A DNA stretch of 64,000 bases from Methylorubrum suomiense (GTDB taxonomy: Bacteria; Pseudomonadota; Alphaproteobacteria; Rhizobiales; Beijerinckiaceae): NCBI RefSeq assembly GCF_022179765.1, contig NZ_BPRE01000018.1, positions 1 to 64,000 of the forward strand, read 5' to 3'. The position numbers and the translations under genes were made by a program. The notes under the pieces were generated by a model. The model was not told the origin of the DNA, did no database searches, and saw nothing but the letters and a program-made list of their open reading frames with translations. Positions 49,788 through 58,391 of this stretch are shown piece after piece. The first letter of the stretch is position 1. Each line of letters opens with the position of its first letter.

Positions 49788-51071
49788 GTGAGCTGCACCA
49801 CGCTGTTCGAGCAGGTGCTCGACCCCGACAACCGGGCGAACCCCTACCCGCTCTTCGCGCAGTTGCGGCGCCAGCCGGTCTGCCGGCAGGAGGACGGGAC
49901 CTACGTCGTCAGCACGCATGCCGAGATCGCCCGGCTCGTCTCGGATCCGCGCATCAGCTCCGAGGATCTGCCCGACCCCCAGAAATTCCGCTGGACCGGG
50001 CATCCGATCACCGACCTGTTCGTGCGCCCGATCCGCGCCGAGATCCGGCGGCGCCACCAGCCCTTCATCTTCCGCGATCCGCCCGACCATGACCGGTTGC
50101 GCGGCCTCGTGATGCGCGCCTTCTCGCCCGAGCGGGTACGGCGCATGCGCGAGGAGACCGCCGACCTCACGAACGAGCTAATCGGGAAATTCGCAGGCAA
50201 GGCGCAGATCGATCTCGTCGACGACTTCTCCTATCCGCTACCCGTCACGGTGATCTGCAAGCTCCTCGGGGTGCCGCCGGAGGACGAGCCGCAATTCCAG
50301 GGCTGGGCGACCCAGCTCGCCACCGCCCTGGAGCCGAACCAGCGCGCCGACGAGGAGACGCAAGCCAAGAACGAGCAGTGCTTCACCGAGATTTCGGACT
50401 TCCTGCGCGACCTGATCGCCAAGAAGCGCAAGGAGCCGCAGGACGACATCCTCACCGACCTCGCCAACGGCACCAAGCCGGGCAACGCCTCGGGCGACGA
50501 TCCGGACGAGGACGGGGCGGAGACGATGAACGATTTCGACCTGATCGCCACCGCCGTCCTGCTCCTGGTCGCCGGTCACGAGACCACGGTGAACCTGATC
50601 ACCAACAGCGTGCTGACGCTGCTGCGCCGTCCCGAACATTGGGAGCGGCTGCGCGACGATCCCGGCATCGCCCCGCGCCTGATCGAGGAGATGCTGCGCT
50701 ACGAGCCGCCGGTCCAGTATCGCACCCGTCTGGCGGTGGCCGATATCCCGATCGCCGGGGTGACGATCCCGAAGGATGCGCCGGTCGTGCTGCTGCTCGC
50801 CTCGGGCAACCGCGATCCGGCCCGCTTCGCCGATCCCGATCGGTTCGATCCGGACCGGCCCGACAACCGTCATCTCGGCTTCGGCGGCGGCCTGCATTAC
50901 TGCGTCGGCGCGCCGCTCGCCCGGATCGAGGCCGAGGTCGCCCTCGTCTCCCTGGCCCGCCGGCTGAAGAACCCGCGCCTCGTCGAGGATCCGCCGCCCT
51001 ACCGGCCCGGCGCATCGCTGCGGGGGCCGCGGCATCTGTGCCTCGCCTTCGACGGGATCGCCGACGCGTGA
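49788..51071 (+). CDS. Cytochrome P450
   Basis: The GTG at 49788 gives 427 residues (V-SCTTLFEQVLDPDNRANPY). The oxygen-activating I-helix motif is LLVAGHETTVNLI (A-G-x-E-T), the ExxR of the K-helix is EMLRYEPPVQYRTR, and the heme-ligand loop is FGGGLHYCVGAPLARIEAEV with the Cys of the thiolate ligand. A charged insertion (KPGNASGDDPDEDGAETMND) precedes the I-helix. With its own ferredoxin and reductase it forms a complete class I P450 system. The substrate is unknown; bacterial relatives hydroxylate terpenes, fatty acids or xenobiotics. Confidence 0.93.
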   Translation: MSCTTLFEQVLDPDNRANPYPLFAQLRRQPVCRQEDGTYVVSTHAEIARLVSDPRISSEDLPDPQKFRWTGHPITDLFVRPIRAEIRRRHQPFIFRDPPDHDRLRGLVMRAFSPERVRRMREETADLTNELIGKFAGKAQIDLVDDFSYPLPVTVICKLLGVPPEDEPQFQGWATQLATALEPNQRADEETQAKNEQCFTEISDFLRDLIAKKRKEPQDDILTDLANGTKPGNASGDDPDEDGAETMNDFDLIATAVLLLVAGHETTVNLITNSVLTLLRRPEHWERLRDDPGIAPRLIEEMLRYEPPVQYRTRLAVADIPIAGVTIPKDAPVVLLLASGNRDPARFADPDRFDPDRPDNRHLGFGGGLHYCVGAPLARIEAEVALVSLARRLKNPRLVEDPPPYRPGASLRGPRHLCLAFDGIADA

Positions 51072-51222
51072 AGGCCGCTCGAAAGGCGACCGATCGGCAC
51101 GGTGTCCGGTCGGTCGTTGCCTGGACATGAGCGACGCGGCGTCACCGCTGCGCCATTTGAACGGATCCCACCCCCTTCGGCGCGTTCGGCGCTCCCTCCG
51201 CCTCCGCTCTCGCCCCGGGGGC

Positions 51223-53637
51223 TCAGGCGCTGATCTTCATCGGCGCCTCGGCGAAGAGGCTCCGCAACCGGGCGCGGTCGAACTCCGAGGCCGTCGTCGC
51301 GGCCGGTCGTGCGAACAGGTAACCCTGCATCTGGTCGCAGCCCAAGTCCCGCAGCATCCCGAGCTGCTCGGCGGTCTCGATGCCCTCCACGGTGACCTGA
51401 AGGCCGAGATTGTGCCCGAGATGGGTGATCGCGCGCACGATGGTGAGCGAATCCGCGTCCTGCCCCAGGCGATGCACGAAGGATTGGTCGATCTTGATCT
51501 TGTGGAACTTGAACCGCTGCAGGTAGCTCAGGGACGAGTAGCCGGTGCCGAAATCGTCGAGCGCGAGGCGCACGCCGAGCCCCCGCAGGTCGGTGAGCAC
51601 CGCCACGGCCGTGTCGGCATCCTGGATGAACACGCCCTCGGTGATCTCCAGCACCAGCCGGCTCGGCGTCAGGCCATGGCGGGCGAGGGCCGCCGCCACG
51701 AGCGCCGGCAGGTCGGATTGCCGGAATTGCTTCGGTGAGACGTTGACGGAGACGCGCCAGGGCAGCGGCCAGGCGGCGGCCGCGGCGCAGGCGGTGTCGA
51801 GGACCCACTCGCCGATCCGCGCGATCTGGTCGGTCTGCTCGGCGAGCGGAATGAAGGCCGCGGGCGAGATGAGGCCACGGATCGGGTGCTGCCAACGCAC
51901 CAGGGCCTCGAAGGTCTCGATCTCCCCGGTGCTGCCGTTGACGATCGGTTGGTAGAACAGCCGCAACTCGCCGCGCCCGATGGCCCCGCGCAACTCCTGC
52001 TCCAGCGCCCGGCGGTTCTGGAGCTGCACGTCCATCACCGCTTCGAAGAAACGGAACGCGCCGCGCCCCTCGTCCTTGACCCGGTAGAGGGCGGTGTCGG
52101 CGGCCCGCAACAGGGCCCCGGCGGTGGTGCCGTCGCCGGGGAACAGGGCGATGCCCGCCGAGCTGCCGATCTCGACGCGGTTCCCGGCGATCCGGAACGG
52201 GATCCCGAGCACGGTCACGAGCCGCCCGGCGATCTCGGCCGCCTGTTCGGGCATGGCGATGCCCGGCAGCACGGCGACGAATTCGTCGCCGCCGATGCGG
52301 GCGAGGGTGTCGGTCGGGCGGAGCGCCGCCCGCATCCGCTCGGCGACCTGGACCAGCAGCGCGTCGCCGGCGGCGTGGCCGTGGACGTCGTTGACCGGCT
52401 TGAACCGGTCGAGGTCGAGATAGATCACGGCGAGCTGCGAGCCCTCGTCGGCCGCCACGCCGAGGGCGTGGACGAGGCGCTCCTCCAGCAGGGTGCGGTT
52501 CGGCAGGTCGGTCAGGGCGTCGTGCAGGGCAAGATGGCGGATCCGCGCCTCGTCGCGGCGACGCTGGCTGAGATCGCGCAACGCCACCGCGGTCGCGGGA
52601 CGGCCGAGATAGGTGATCGCCCGGCACGACAGTTCCACCGGCACCTGCGCGCCCGAGCGCGTGCGGATGTCGAGCTCCTCCGGGAAGCGGTCCTGCGGGT
52701 CGCAGCGCTCCCGTCGCAGCAGGGCGGGAATGGCGGAATCGGCGAAGAGGTCGAACAGCGGACGGCCGATCATGGCCTGGGCCGGCATCGCGAACAGGCG
52801 CGTGCCGGCCTCGTTGATCTCCAGCACGCGCCCGTCGCGATGGAGCAACAGGGCCTCGTGGGCGAGGTTGCTGAGAAGGCGCATCCGGCTCAGCTCGTCC
52901 AGGCGGCGCTGCGTCAGATGCCGCTGCGTCAGCAGCGCGCTCAGCCCCGCGGCCAGCACGGCGAGGCTGACGAGCCCGACGACGCGGCCGAGCTGCGTCG
53001 AGCCCACGACGAAGCCGCCTTCCACCGGCGCCAGCGGCGCGACGGTCAGGCCGGTCATGCCGGTGAAGTGAAGGCCGCAGATCGCGAGCGTCAGCCACAG
53101 GGTGACTTCGAGGCGCCGCCCGAGCCGCGACAGCTCGTCGGCCCGAAGGAGGGCCAAAATCGCCAGCGATCCGCAGATCGCCAGCGAGGCGAGGACGTAG
53201 CCGGGATCGAAGTGGAGCAGGCTGTTCGCCCCCATCGCGCCGACGCCGAGATAATGCATGCCGGCGATCGCCGCCCCGAGGAGGAGGCCGGCTCCCGCGA
53301 GCCCGAGCGTCGTCGCGCCCATCCGCTCCCGGACCATCAGGGCCATGAGCGTTCCACCGATCGAGACGGCGATCGAGACGGCGGTCGGAATCAGGGCGTA
53401 GGCGGCCTGTGTCCCCGGCCGGAAGGCCAGCATCGCCACGAAATGCAGCGACCAGACGCTGCTGCCGAAGACGAGGGCGGCGGCTCCGAGCCAGGGGAGG
53501 ACCCTGCGCCCGCGCAGCCGCGCGGCCTGCGCCATCAGCGTCGCGGTCGAGAAGCAGCCGAGCAGGCAGATGCCGGCCGAGAGCGCCACGAGGCCGAGGT
53601 CGTGCTCCTGCGCGATGCAGGCGACGATGCTGAACAT
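51223..53637 (-). CDS. MHYT-PAS-GGDEF-EAL cyclic-di-GMP protein
   Basis: The 804-residue protein has seven N-terminal transmembrane helices with the MHYT repeats (SLHFVAM near residue 63, AGMHYLGV near 125, GLHFTGMTG near 188), a putative metal-based oxygen, CO or NO sensor. A PAS domain follows (~260-370, ALLLHRDGRVLEINEAGTRL). The GGDEF domain contains the intact ARIGGDEFVAVL, and the EAL domain contains FEALVRWQHP and DDFGTGYSSLSYLQ with TVEGIETAEQ. Both active sites look complete, so it may both make and break cyclic di-GMP. There is no neighbour operon. It is the only c-di-GMP enzyme in the window. Confidence 0.93.
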   Translation of the reverse strand: MFSIVACIAQEHDLGLVALSAGICLLGCFSTATLMAQAARLRGRRVLPWLGAAALVFGSSVWSLHFVAMLAFRPGTQAAYALIPTAVSIAVSIGGTLMALMVRERMGATTLGLAGAGLLLGAAIAGMHYLGVGAMGANSLLHFDPGYVLASLAICGSLAILALLRADELSRLGRRLEVTLWLTLAICGLHFTGMTGLTVAPLAPVEGGFVVGSTQLGRVVGLVSLAVLAAGLSALLTQRHLTQRRLDELSRMRLLSNLAHEALLLHRDGRVLEINEAGTRLFAMPAQAMIGRPLFDLFADSAIPALLRRERCDPQDRFPEELDIRTRSGAQVPVELSCRAITYLGRPATAVALRDLSQRRRDEARIRHLALHDALTDLPNRTLLEERLVHALGVAADEGSQLAVIYLDLDRFKPVNDVHGHAAGDALLVQVAERMRAALRPTDTLARIGGDEFVAVLPGIAMPEQAAEIAGRLVTVLGIPFRIAGNRVEIGSSAGIALFPGDGTTAGALLRAADTALYRVKDEGRGAFRFFEAVMDVQLQNRRALEQELRGAIGRGELRLFYQPIVNGSTGEIETFEALVRWQHPIRGLISPAAFIPLAEQTDQIARIGEWVLDTACAAAAAWPLPWRVSVNVSPKQFRQSDLPALVAAALARHGLTPSRLVLEITEGVFIQDADTAVAVLTDLRGLGVRLALDDFGTGYSSLSYLQRFKFHKIKIDQSFVHRLGQDADSLTIVRAITHLGHNLGLQVTVEGIETAEQLGMLRDLGCDQMQGYLFARPAATTASEFDRARLRSLFAEAPMKISA

Positions 53638-53968
53638 AGATGGACCATCGTGATCGCCCGAACCCCCACTCAGCTCTCGGGGATGGCCATTAATACGGTG
53701 CTACGATTCGGGTCTTCACGAGAATTTTTCGGCGCAATTCGAGTATTTGCTCAAAGATACCGCGTAACTGGGCGGAATTGTCGCAACGTCACGCCTCTAT
53801 TGATGATCGCTTCGCTCGAATGATCGAGGCTTCCGTGCCGTGCTCGGATCGATTGTTGAGCGGGGCGGTGCCAAGTGGCGACGGCACATGAAAATGCCGC
53901 CCCGGACTTCGATCCGGGGCGGCGCAAATCCTTCCGGTGAGCCGGCATCCACTTGGTCGGACGATGAC
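53638..53968. other. Intergenic region between the c-di-GMP gene and fadL-like gene
   Basis: These 331 bases hold the promoter of the minus-strand c-di-GMP gene (more AT-rich at 53690-53800) and the terminator of the fadL-like gene (53896-53923). No gene is supported. Confidence 0.5.
53896..53923 (-). terminator. Hairpin terminator of the fadL-like gene
   Basis: GCCGCCCCGGA (53896-53906) pairs perfectly with TCCGGGGCGGC (53913-53923) over six bases. In the direction of the fadL-like gene the stem is followed by ATTTTC, 46 bases after the stop codon. Confidence 0.75.
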
Positions 53969-55288
53969 CTAGTACTTGCGCACCAGCGGGGCCGGGGCGA
54001 CGCTCGCCGGGCTGTCCCAGGCGTAGCGGAAGCCGACCGAGACGAGATCGGCGCTCACATCGGCGATGGCGGCGAAGGGAATGCCGACATCGAAGTTGCG
54101 GCCCGGCCCGGCGAGGATCCGGTTCTTGCCGACGAAGAGGTGGGCGTAGCTGGCATTGAGGGTCAGCTTGTCGTTCCAGCGGTAGCTGGCGCCGACGGAG
54201 GCGATGATGCGGTCGCCGTCGGGCAGGCGCACCGAGCGGTTCGACGTGTCGATCGGCCCGTCCTCGTAGGCGAGGCCGCCGCGGACCGTGAGGTTCGGCG
54301 ACCAGTCATGTTCCAGGCCGACGGAGTAGAAGTAGGAGTCTTTGAAGTTGAGCGGCAGGTGGCTGACCGTGGTGCCGGTCAGGTTCGAGACGATGCCGAT
54401 GTCGCCGATTCGCGACCAGTTGTCCCATTCGAAGCCCAGATTGATGCGGGTGACCGGGTTGATCGCCTGGGTCAGGCCGACACTGAGCTTCTCCGGCGTG
54501 TTGAGGTTGGCCCTGATCGAGCCGAACACGTTGGCCAGAGCCGGGTTGGGAAAGCCGATCGAGCCGTCGATGTCGTGGTGAACCGAGGAGCGGTAGCCGA
54601 TGCCGAGCACGGTGCCGTCCCACGGGGTGATGGTTGCACCGGCGGTCCAGCCCACGCTCCACGACTCGCCCTTGACGAAGGAGGGCGGGTAGAGCGCCGG
54701 GGACAGGCCGGGCACCGGGATGGCCTGACGCAGCGTCAGCCGGAAATACTCGATATTGGCGCCCACGCCGATCGAGAGCCAATCGGTCACCCGGTAGCCG
54801 ATCACCGGGTTGAACGCGAGCGAGAAGACCCGAGAGGAGCGTCCGTAGACCGAGCCGGCCCAGTCGGGGCGGGGCTTGGTGACGAGACCGAAGGGCGTGC
54901 CGGTCTGGAGGCCCAAAGAGAGGCGGTCGGTGAGCTGGTAGCTGGTCGCGCCCGCGGGCAGCACCGCGCCCTGGCCGATCTCGCCGGAATCGCCGAAGGG
55001 CAGCAGGAAGGGAGCGGTGCCGACCGTCGGCCGGATCTCGCCCGTCAGGTTGACGAAGGTGAGGCTCTGCTCGGAGGTGAAGCCCGGCCGCATCGTCACG
55101 GTCGCGGGGTTCCAGAAGATCGAGGACACGCCCGCCGCGCCCGATGCCGCGCCCGCGAAGGCGAGGCCCAGCCCCTGAGTGCTCTGTTCCCGCAAGCCGA
55201 AGGCACCGGCCTGCACGTCCGTCGTGGCACCGATCGATGCCGCGATGATCCCGGCGATGGTGATCGCCCGGGTCGTCCCCCCCGTCAT
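53969..55288 (-). CDS. FadL-like outer membrane long-chain fatty acid/hydrocarbon porin
   Basis: ATG 55288 gives 439 residues with a signal peptide (MTGGTTRAITIAGIIAASIG, ending DVQA). The family start GAFGLREQSTQGLGLAFAGA, then SSIFWNPATVTMRPG (N-P-A) is the FadL hatch. Alternating beta strands follow to the terminal Tyr (APAPLVRKY), typical of OmpP1/FadL. Such porins admit fatty acids and other hydrophobic compounds. It could supply substrate to the nearby P450, but that is only inference. The gene stands alone with its own terminator. Confidence 0.92.
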   Translation of the reverse strand: MTGGTTRAITIAGIIAASIGATTDVQAGAFGLREQSTQGLGLAFAGAASGAAGVSSIFWNPATVTMRPGFTSEQSLTFVNLTGEIRPTVGTAPFLLPFGDSGEIGQGAVLPAGATSYQLTDRLSLGLQTGTPFGLVTKPRPDWAGSVYGRSSRVFSLAFNPVIGYRVTDWLSIGVGANIEYFRLTLRQAIPVPGLSPALYPPSFVKGESWSVGWTAGATITPWDGTVLGIGYRSSVHHDIDGSIGFPNPALANVFGSIRANLNTPEKLSVGLTQAINPVTRINLGFEWDNWSRIGDIGIVSNLTGTTVSHLPLNFKDSYFYSVGLEHDWSPNLTVRGGLAYEDGPIDTSNRSVRLPDGDRIIASVGASYRWNDKLTLNASYAHLFVGKNRILAGPGRNFDVGIPFAAIADVSADLVSVGFRYAWDSPASVAPAPLVRKY

Positions 55289-55591
55289 AGTCGTCCGTCT
55301 CCGCGTGTCTTGTTCGTCATCGGAAGCGACGATCGAATCGATCGGTGCCACCTGTCGAGGGTTCGGATGGCAGCCTTACCAAATAATAAACAAATGTAAC
55401 TTTAGCGCGACGGTTGTGCCCGGAGCCGTCTGTCATGACGGCAACGACGCGGGCGCGGCCTGACGAGGGGCCGGTCGGGAACCGGACCGAGCGGTGTCGG
55501 CGTTGCCTCGATCAAGAGCGGCCGCGCGCCCCGTCCCCACGATGGCCATGCGCGTGGGCCCGTCGCGGCAGAGACGCGAGGAGATCCGGCG
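55289..55591. other. Divergent intergenic region between fadL-like and FAH genes
   Basis: About 300 bases without a supported gene. An AT-rich patch (ATAATAAACAAATGTAAC near 55383-55400) probably marks the fadL-like promoter. The plus-strand gene has GGAG and a GAGATCCGGCG leader before ATG 55592. Confidence 0.45.
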
Positions 55592-56476
55592 ATGAAACTG
55601 ATCCGGCACGGCGAGAGCGGGGAGGAGAAGCCGGGGCTCGTCGATGACGGCGGCGGCCTGCGCGATCTCTCGGGCGTCCTGCGCGATCTCGCCGGGCCCG
55701 GCCTGTCGCGCGAATCCCTCGACCGGCTCGCCCGCCTCGATCCCGGGAGCCTGCCGCTGCTCCCGGCCGGCACCCGCCTCGGCCCCTGCGTCGGCGGCAC
55801 CCGCAATTTCGTGGCGATCGGCCTCAACTTCGCCGACCACGCCGCCGAGACCGGCGCGGCGATCCCGGCGGAGCCGATCCTGTTCAACAAGGCGCCCTCC
55901 TGCATCGTCGGCCCCAACGACACGGTGATCCTGCCGAAGGGCTCGGCCAAGACCGATTGGGAGGTGGAACTGGCCGTGGTGATCGGCGCCCGCGCGTCCT
56001 ACGTCCACGCCAACGAGGCCCTGCGCTACGTCGCAGGTCTGTGCATCTGCAACGACCTGTCGGAGCGCGAATTCCAGATGGAGCGCGGCGGCACCTGGAC
56101 GAAGGGCAAGGGCTGCCCGACCTTCGGGCCGCTCGGCCCCTGGCTGGTGACGCTCGACGAGATCCCGGACCTGAAGAACCTCTCGATGAGCCTCGACCTC
56201 AACGGGCAGCGGATGCAGACCGGCTCCACCGCCACCATGATCTTCGACGTCGCGCAGATCGTGGCCTATGTCTCGCACTTCATGATGCTAGAGCCCGGCG
56301 ACGTCATCACCACCGGCACGCCGCCGGGCGTCGGGCTGGGCATGAAGCCGCCGCGCTTCCTCCGCAGCGACGACGAGATGATGCTGCGCATCGCCGGCCT
56401 GGGCGAGCAGCGCCAGCGGGTCGTGGCCTTCGACGACTGGACCGCGAAGGTCGCGGCGGGCGAGCCGACGAATTGA
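55592..56476 (+). CDS. Fumarylacetoacetate hydrolase-family protein
   Basis: The 294-residue protein starts MKLIRHGESGEEKPGLVDDG, the usual beginning of FAH-domain enzymes of the ureidoglycolate lyase/2-hydroxyhepta-diene-dioate isomerase kind. Catalytic and metal-binding residues are visible in AIGLNFADHAAETG, KTDWEVELAVVIG (Glu ligands) and GDVITTGTPPGVGLG. The substrate is not fixed by sequence: related enzymes act on fumarylpyruvate, acylpyruvates or oxaloacetate. The ATG is preceded by GGAGATCC. It stands alone. Confidence 0.88.
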   Translation: MKLIRHGESGEEKPGLVDDGGGLRDLSGVLRDLAGPGLSRESLDRLARLDPGSLPLLPAGTRLGPCVGGTRNFVAIGLNFADHAAETGAAIPAEPILFNKAPSCIVGPNDTVILPKGSAKTDWEVELAVVIGARASYVHANEALRYVAGLCICNDLSEREFQMERGGTWTKGKGCPTFGPLGPWLVTLDEIPDLKNLSMSLDLNGQRMQTGSTATMIFDVAQIVAYVSHFMMLEPGDVITTGTPPGVGLGMKPPRFLRSDDEMMLRIAGLGEQRQRVVAFDDWTAKVAAGEPTN

Positions 56477-56531
56477 TGATCAGCCCTTGAGGTGGAGGCG
56501 TCGGTACGGAGGCCGGAGGGATTCAGGATGG

Positions 56532-56918
56532 CTATGGCCGAAACGGCGCCGTCCGGCGGTTCTGCTCCGCGAGGAGGCGGCCGACCACGCCGTCGCATTG
56601 CGCGGTTTGCCCGTGACATTCGGCGAACATCTCGATCTTTACCTGCCCGTCTTCTTGGACGATCTTCCGGCAGATATAGGCCGATGGTTGAGCTCCCCTC
56701 GCCTTCCACAGGGACCACAACATCAGGCGTTTTGGATCGCTGACCTCGACATAAGTCGGGGTCTTGCGCGCCACCTCCACGCCCAGTTCGGCCTCAAGGG
56801 TGGCCACCATATCCTCGAAGGGCAAAACCTCTCGCCCGCAGAGCTGTCGGGCTCCTGCGGGGAGCGGAAGTAGTACCACGAGCGCCATCATAACGGAGGT
56901 TCTGGGAGAGGCGCGCAT
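56532..56918 (-). CDS. Hypothetical secreted protein
   Basis: ATG 56918, with GGGAGAGGC upstream in reverse orientation doubtful, gives 128 residues. A signal peptide (MRASPRTSVMMALVVLLPLP, then AGARQ) is followed by QLCGREVLPFEDMVATLEAE, LMLWSLWKARGAQPSAYICR and FAECHGQTAQCDGVVGRLLA. Four cysteines in the mature part suggest two disulfides. I do not recognise a family. The frame is convergent with the FAH gene and shows normal codon use, so it is probably real. Confidence 0.6.
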   Translation of the reverse strand: MRASPRTSVMMALVVLLPLPAGARQLCGREVLPFEDMVATLEAELGVEVARKTPTYVEVSDPKRLMLWSLWKARGAQPSAYICRKIVQEDGQVKIEMFAECHGQTAQCDGVVGRLLAEQNRRTAPFRP

Positions 56919-57178
56919 CGAAAGTCTCGGCCGTACCGCAGCTTTGGTATCAAATACGCCTTCTGATTGCAATACGGCCCCGCTTCAGTCACGGATGCCA
57001 GTTGGGGTTTCCCTCCCTCGGATGAGCCTGAAACAGCCCTGACGCTTCTCGGGATCGCCCTTCGCGGCCATCCCGCGATGACGGGCGGCGGGATTGGGGT
57101 GGCGCCTGGGCGTGCTGTGCCGCAGGCATCCCAAGGCAAGGCTTGATTTTTCCGCCGCCTTCGCTCTCAAAGGTGCGC

Positions 57179-58195
57179 ATGAGCGACACCGTGGTCCCCC
57201 TCGCCTCCCCCGCCGCTGTCCCGGCCGCCATTCGGCATGATTGGACGCTCGCCGAGATCCAGGCCATCCACGACATGCCACTGCTCGACCTCGTGCATCG
57301 GGCGGGCTCTGTGCATCGGGCCCACAACGATCCGGCCGACATCCAGCGGGCCGCCCTGCTCTCGATCAAGACCGGCGGCTGCCCGGAGGATTGCGCCTAT
57401 TGCCCGCAATCGGCCCACCACAAGGGCGCGAACCTGCCGCGCGAGCGGCTGATGCCGGTCGATGCCGTGCTGAAGGAAGCCGCCGCGGCCAAGGCCAACG
57501 GGGCGCACCGCTTCTGCATGGGCGCGGCGTGGCGCAAGCCGAAGGACGGGCCGGAATTCGACGCGGTGCTGGAGATGGTGCGCGGCGTGCGCGGCCTCGG
57601 CATGGAGGCCTGCGTCACCCTCGGCATGCTGACCCAGAGCCAGGCGCAACGCCTCGCGGAGGCCGGGCTCACCTCCTACAATCACAACCTCGACACCGGC
57701 CCCGAATTCTACGGCGACATCATCTCGACCCGCACCTACGAGGACCGGCTTCAGACGCTGGAGCACGTGCGCGAGGCCGGCATCGGCGTCTGCTGCGGCG
57801 GCATCGTCGGCATGGGCGAGCGGGTGCGCGACCGGGCGGAGATGCTGCAGGTGCTCGCCAACCACGCCCCGCATCCCGAGAGCGTGCCGATCAACGCCCT
57901 CGTCGCCGTCGAGGGCACCCCGCTGGAGGACCGCCCGCCGATCGATCCGCTCGACCTCGTGCGGATGTGCGCCACCGCCCGCATCGTCATGCCGAGAGCG
58001 CGCGTGCGTCTCAGCGCCGGGCGCAAGAGCCTGACCCGCGAGGCCCAGATCCTGTGCTTCCTGGCGGGCGCCAACTCGATCTTCTACGGCGAGCGCCTGC
58101 TCACCACCGCCAACAACGAGGCGGATGCCGATGCCGAACTGCTCCGCGACATCGGCGTGCCGGTGCCGGGCCTGACGCTCGCGGCGGCGGAGTAG
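57179..58195 (+). CDS. bioB: Biotin synthase
   Basis: BioB inserts sulfur into dethiobiotin by radical SAM chemistry. ATG 57179 (MSDTVVPLASPAAVPAAIRH) gives 338 residues. The radical SAM motif is CPEDCAYCPQS (CxxxCxxC). Residues of the auxiliary [2Fe-2S] cluster lie in FCMGAAWRKPKD, ACVTLGML, and GVCCGGIVGMGE, with the Arg ligand in RVRLSAGRKSLTRE. YNHNLDT is the family signature. No other bio genes are in the window. Confidence 0.95.
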   Translation: MSDTVVPLASPAAVPAAIRHDWTLAEIQAIHDMPLLDLVHRAGSVHRAHNDPADIQRAALLSIKTGGCPEDCAYCPQSAHHKGANLPRERLMPVDAVLKEAAAAKANGAHRFCMGAAWRKPKDGPEFDAVLEMVRGVRGLGMEACVTLGMLTQSQAQRLAEAGLTSYNHNLDTGPEFYGDIISTRTYEDRLQTLEHVREAGIGVCCGGIVGMGERVRDRAEMLQVLANHAPHPESVPINALVAVEGTPLEDRPPIDPLDLVRMCATARIVMPRARVRLSAGRKSLTREAQILCFLAGANSIFYGERLLTTANNEADADAELLRDIGVPVPGLTLAAAE

Positions 58196-58391
58196 CCGCC
58201 GCTCAGGGGCTTTCACGCTCCTTCGGGTGGAAGCCAGAGTATTTGACGCGACGGTGACAGCCGAGGCGTGCGAATGGCGCCTCACGCGCGTTGCTCCGGC
58301 CCTTCATGCGGTTCGGCCGATGCAACGTCCCGGATAGCGGGGTCCGCGCGTTCCTGCTCGAAGGACGGCGCTCGCCGGATCGGCGAGGACG

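Noticed and set aside
51886..53823. 645-codon plus-strand frame opposite the GGDEF-EAL gene
   Set aside because: No motifs; explained by the minus-strand gene with MHYT, GGDEF and EAL motifs.
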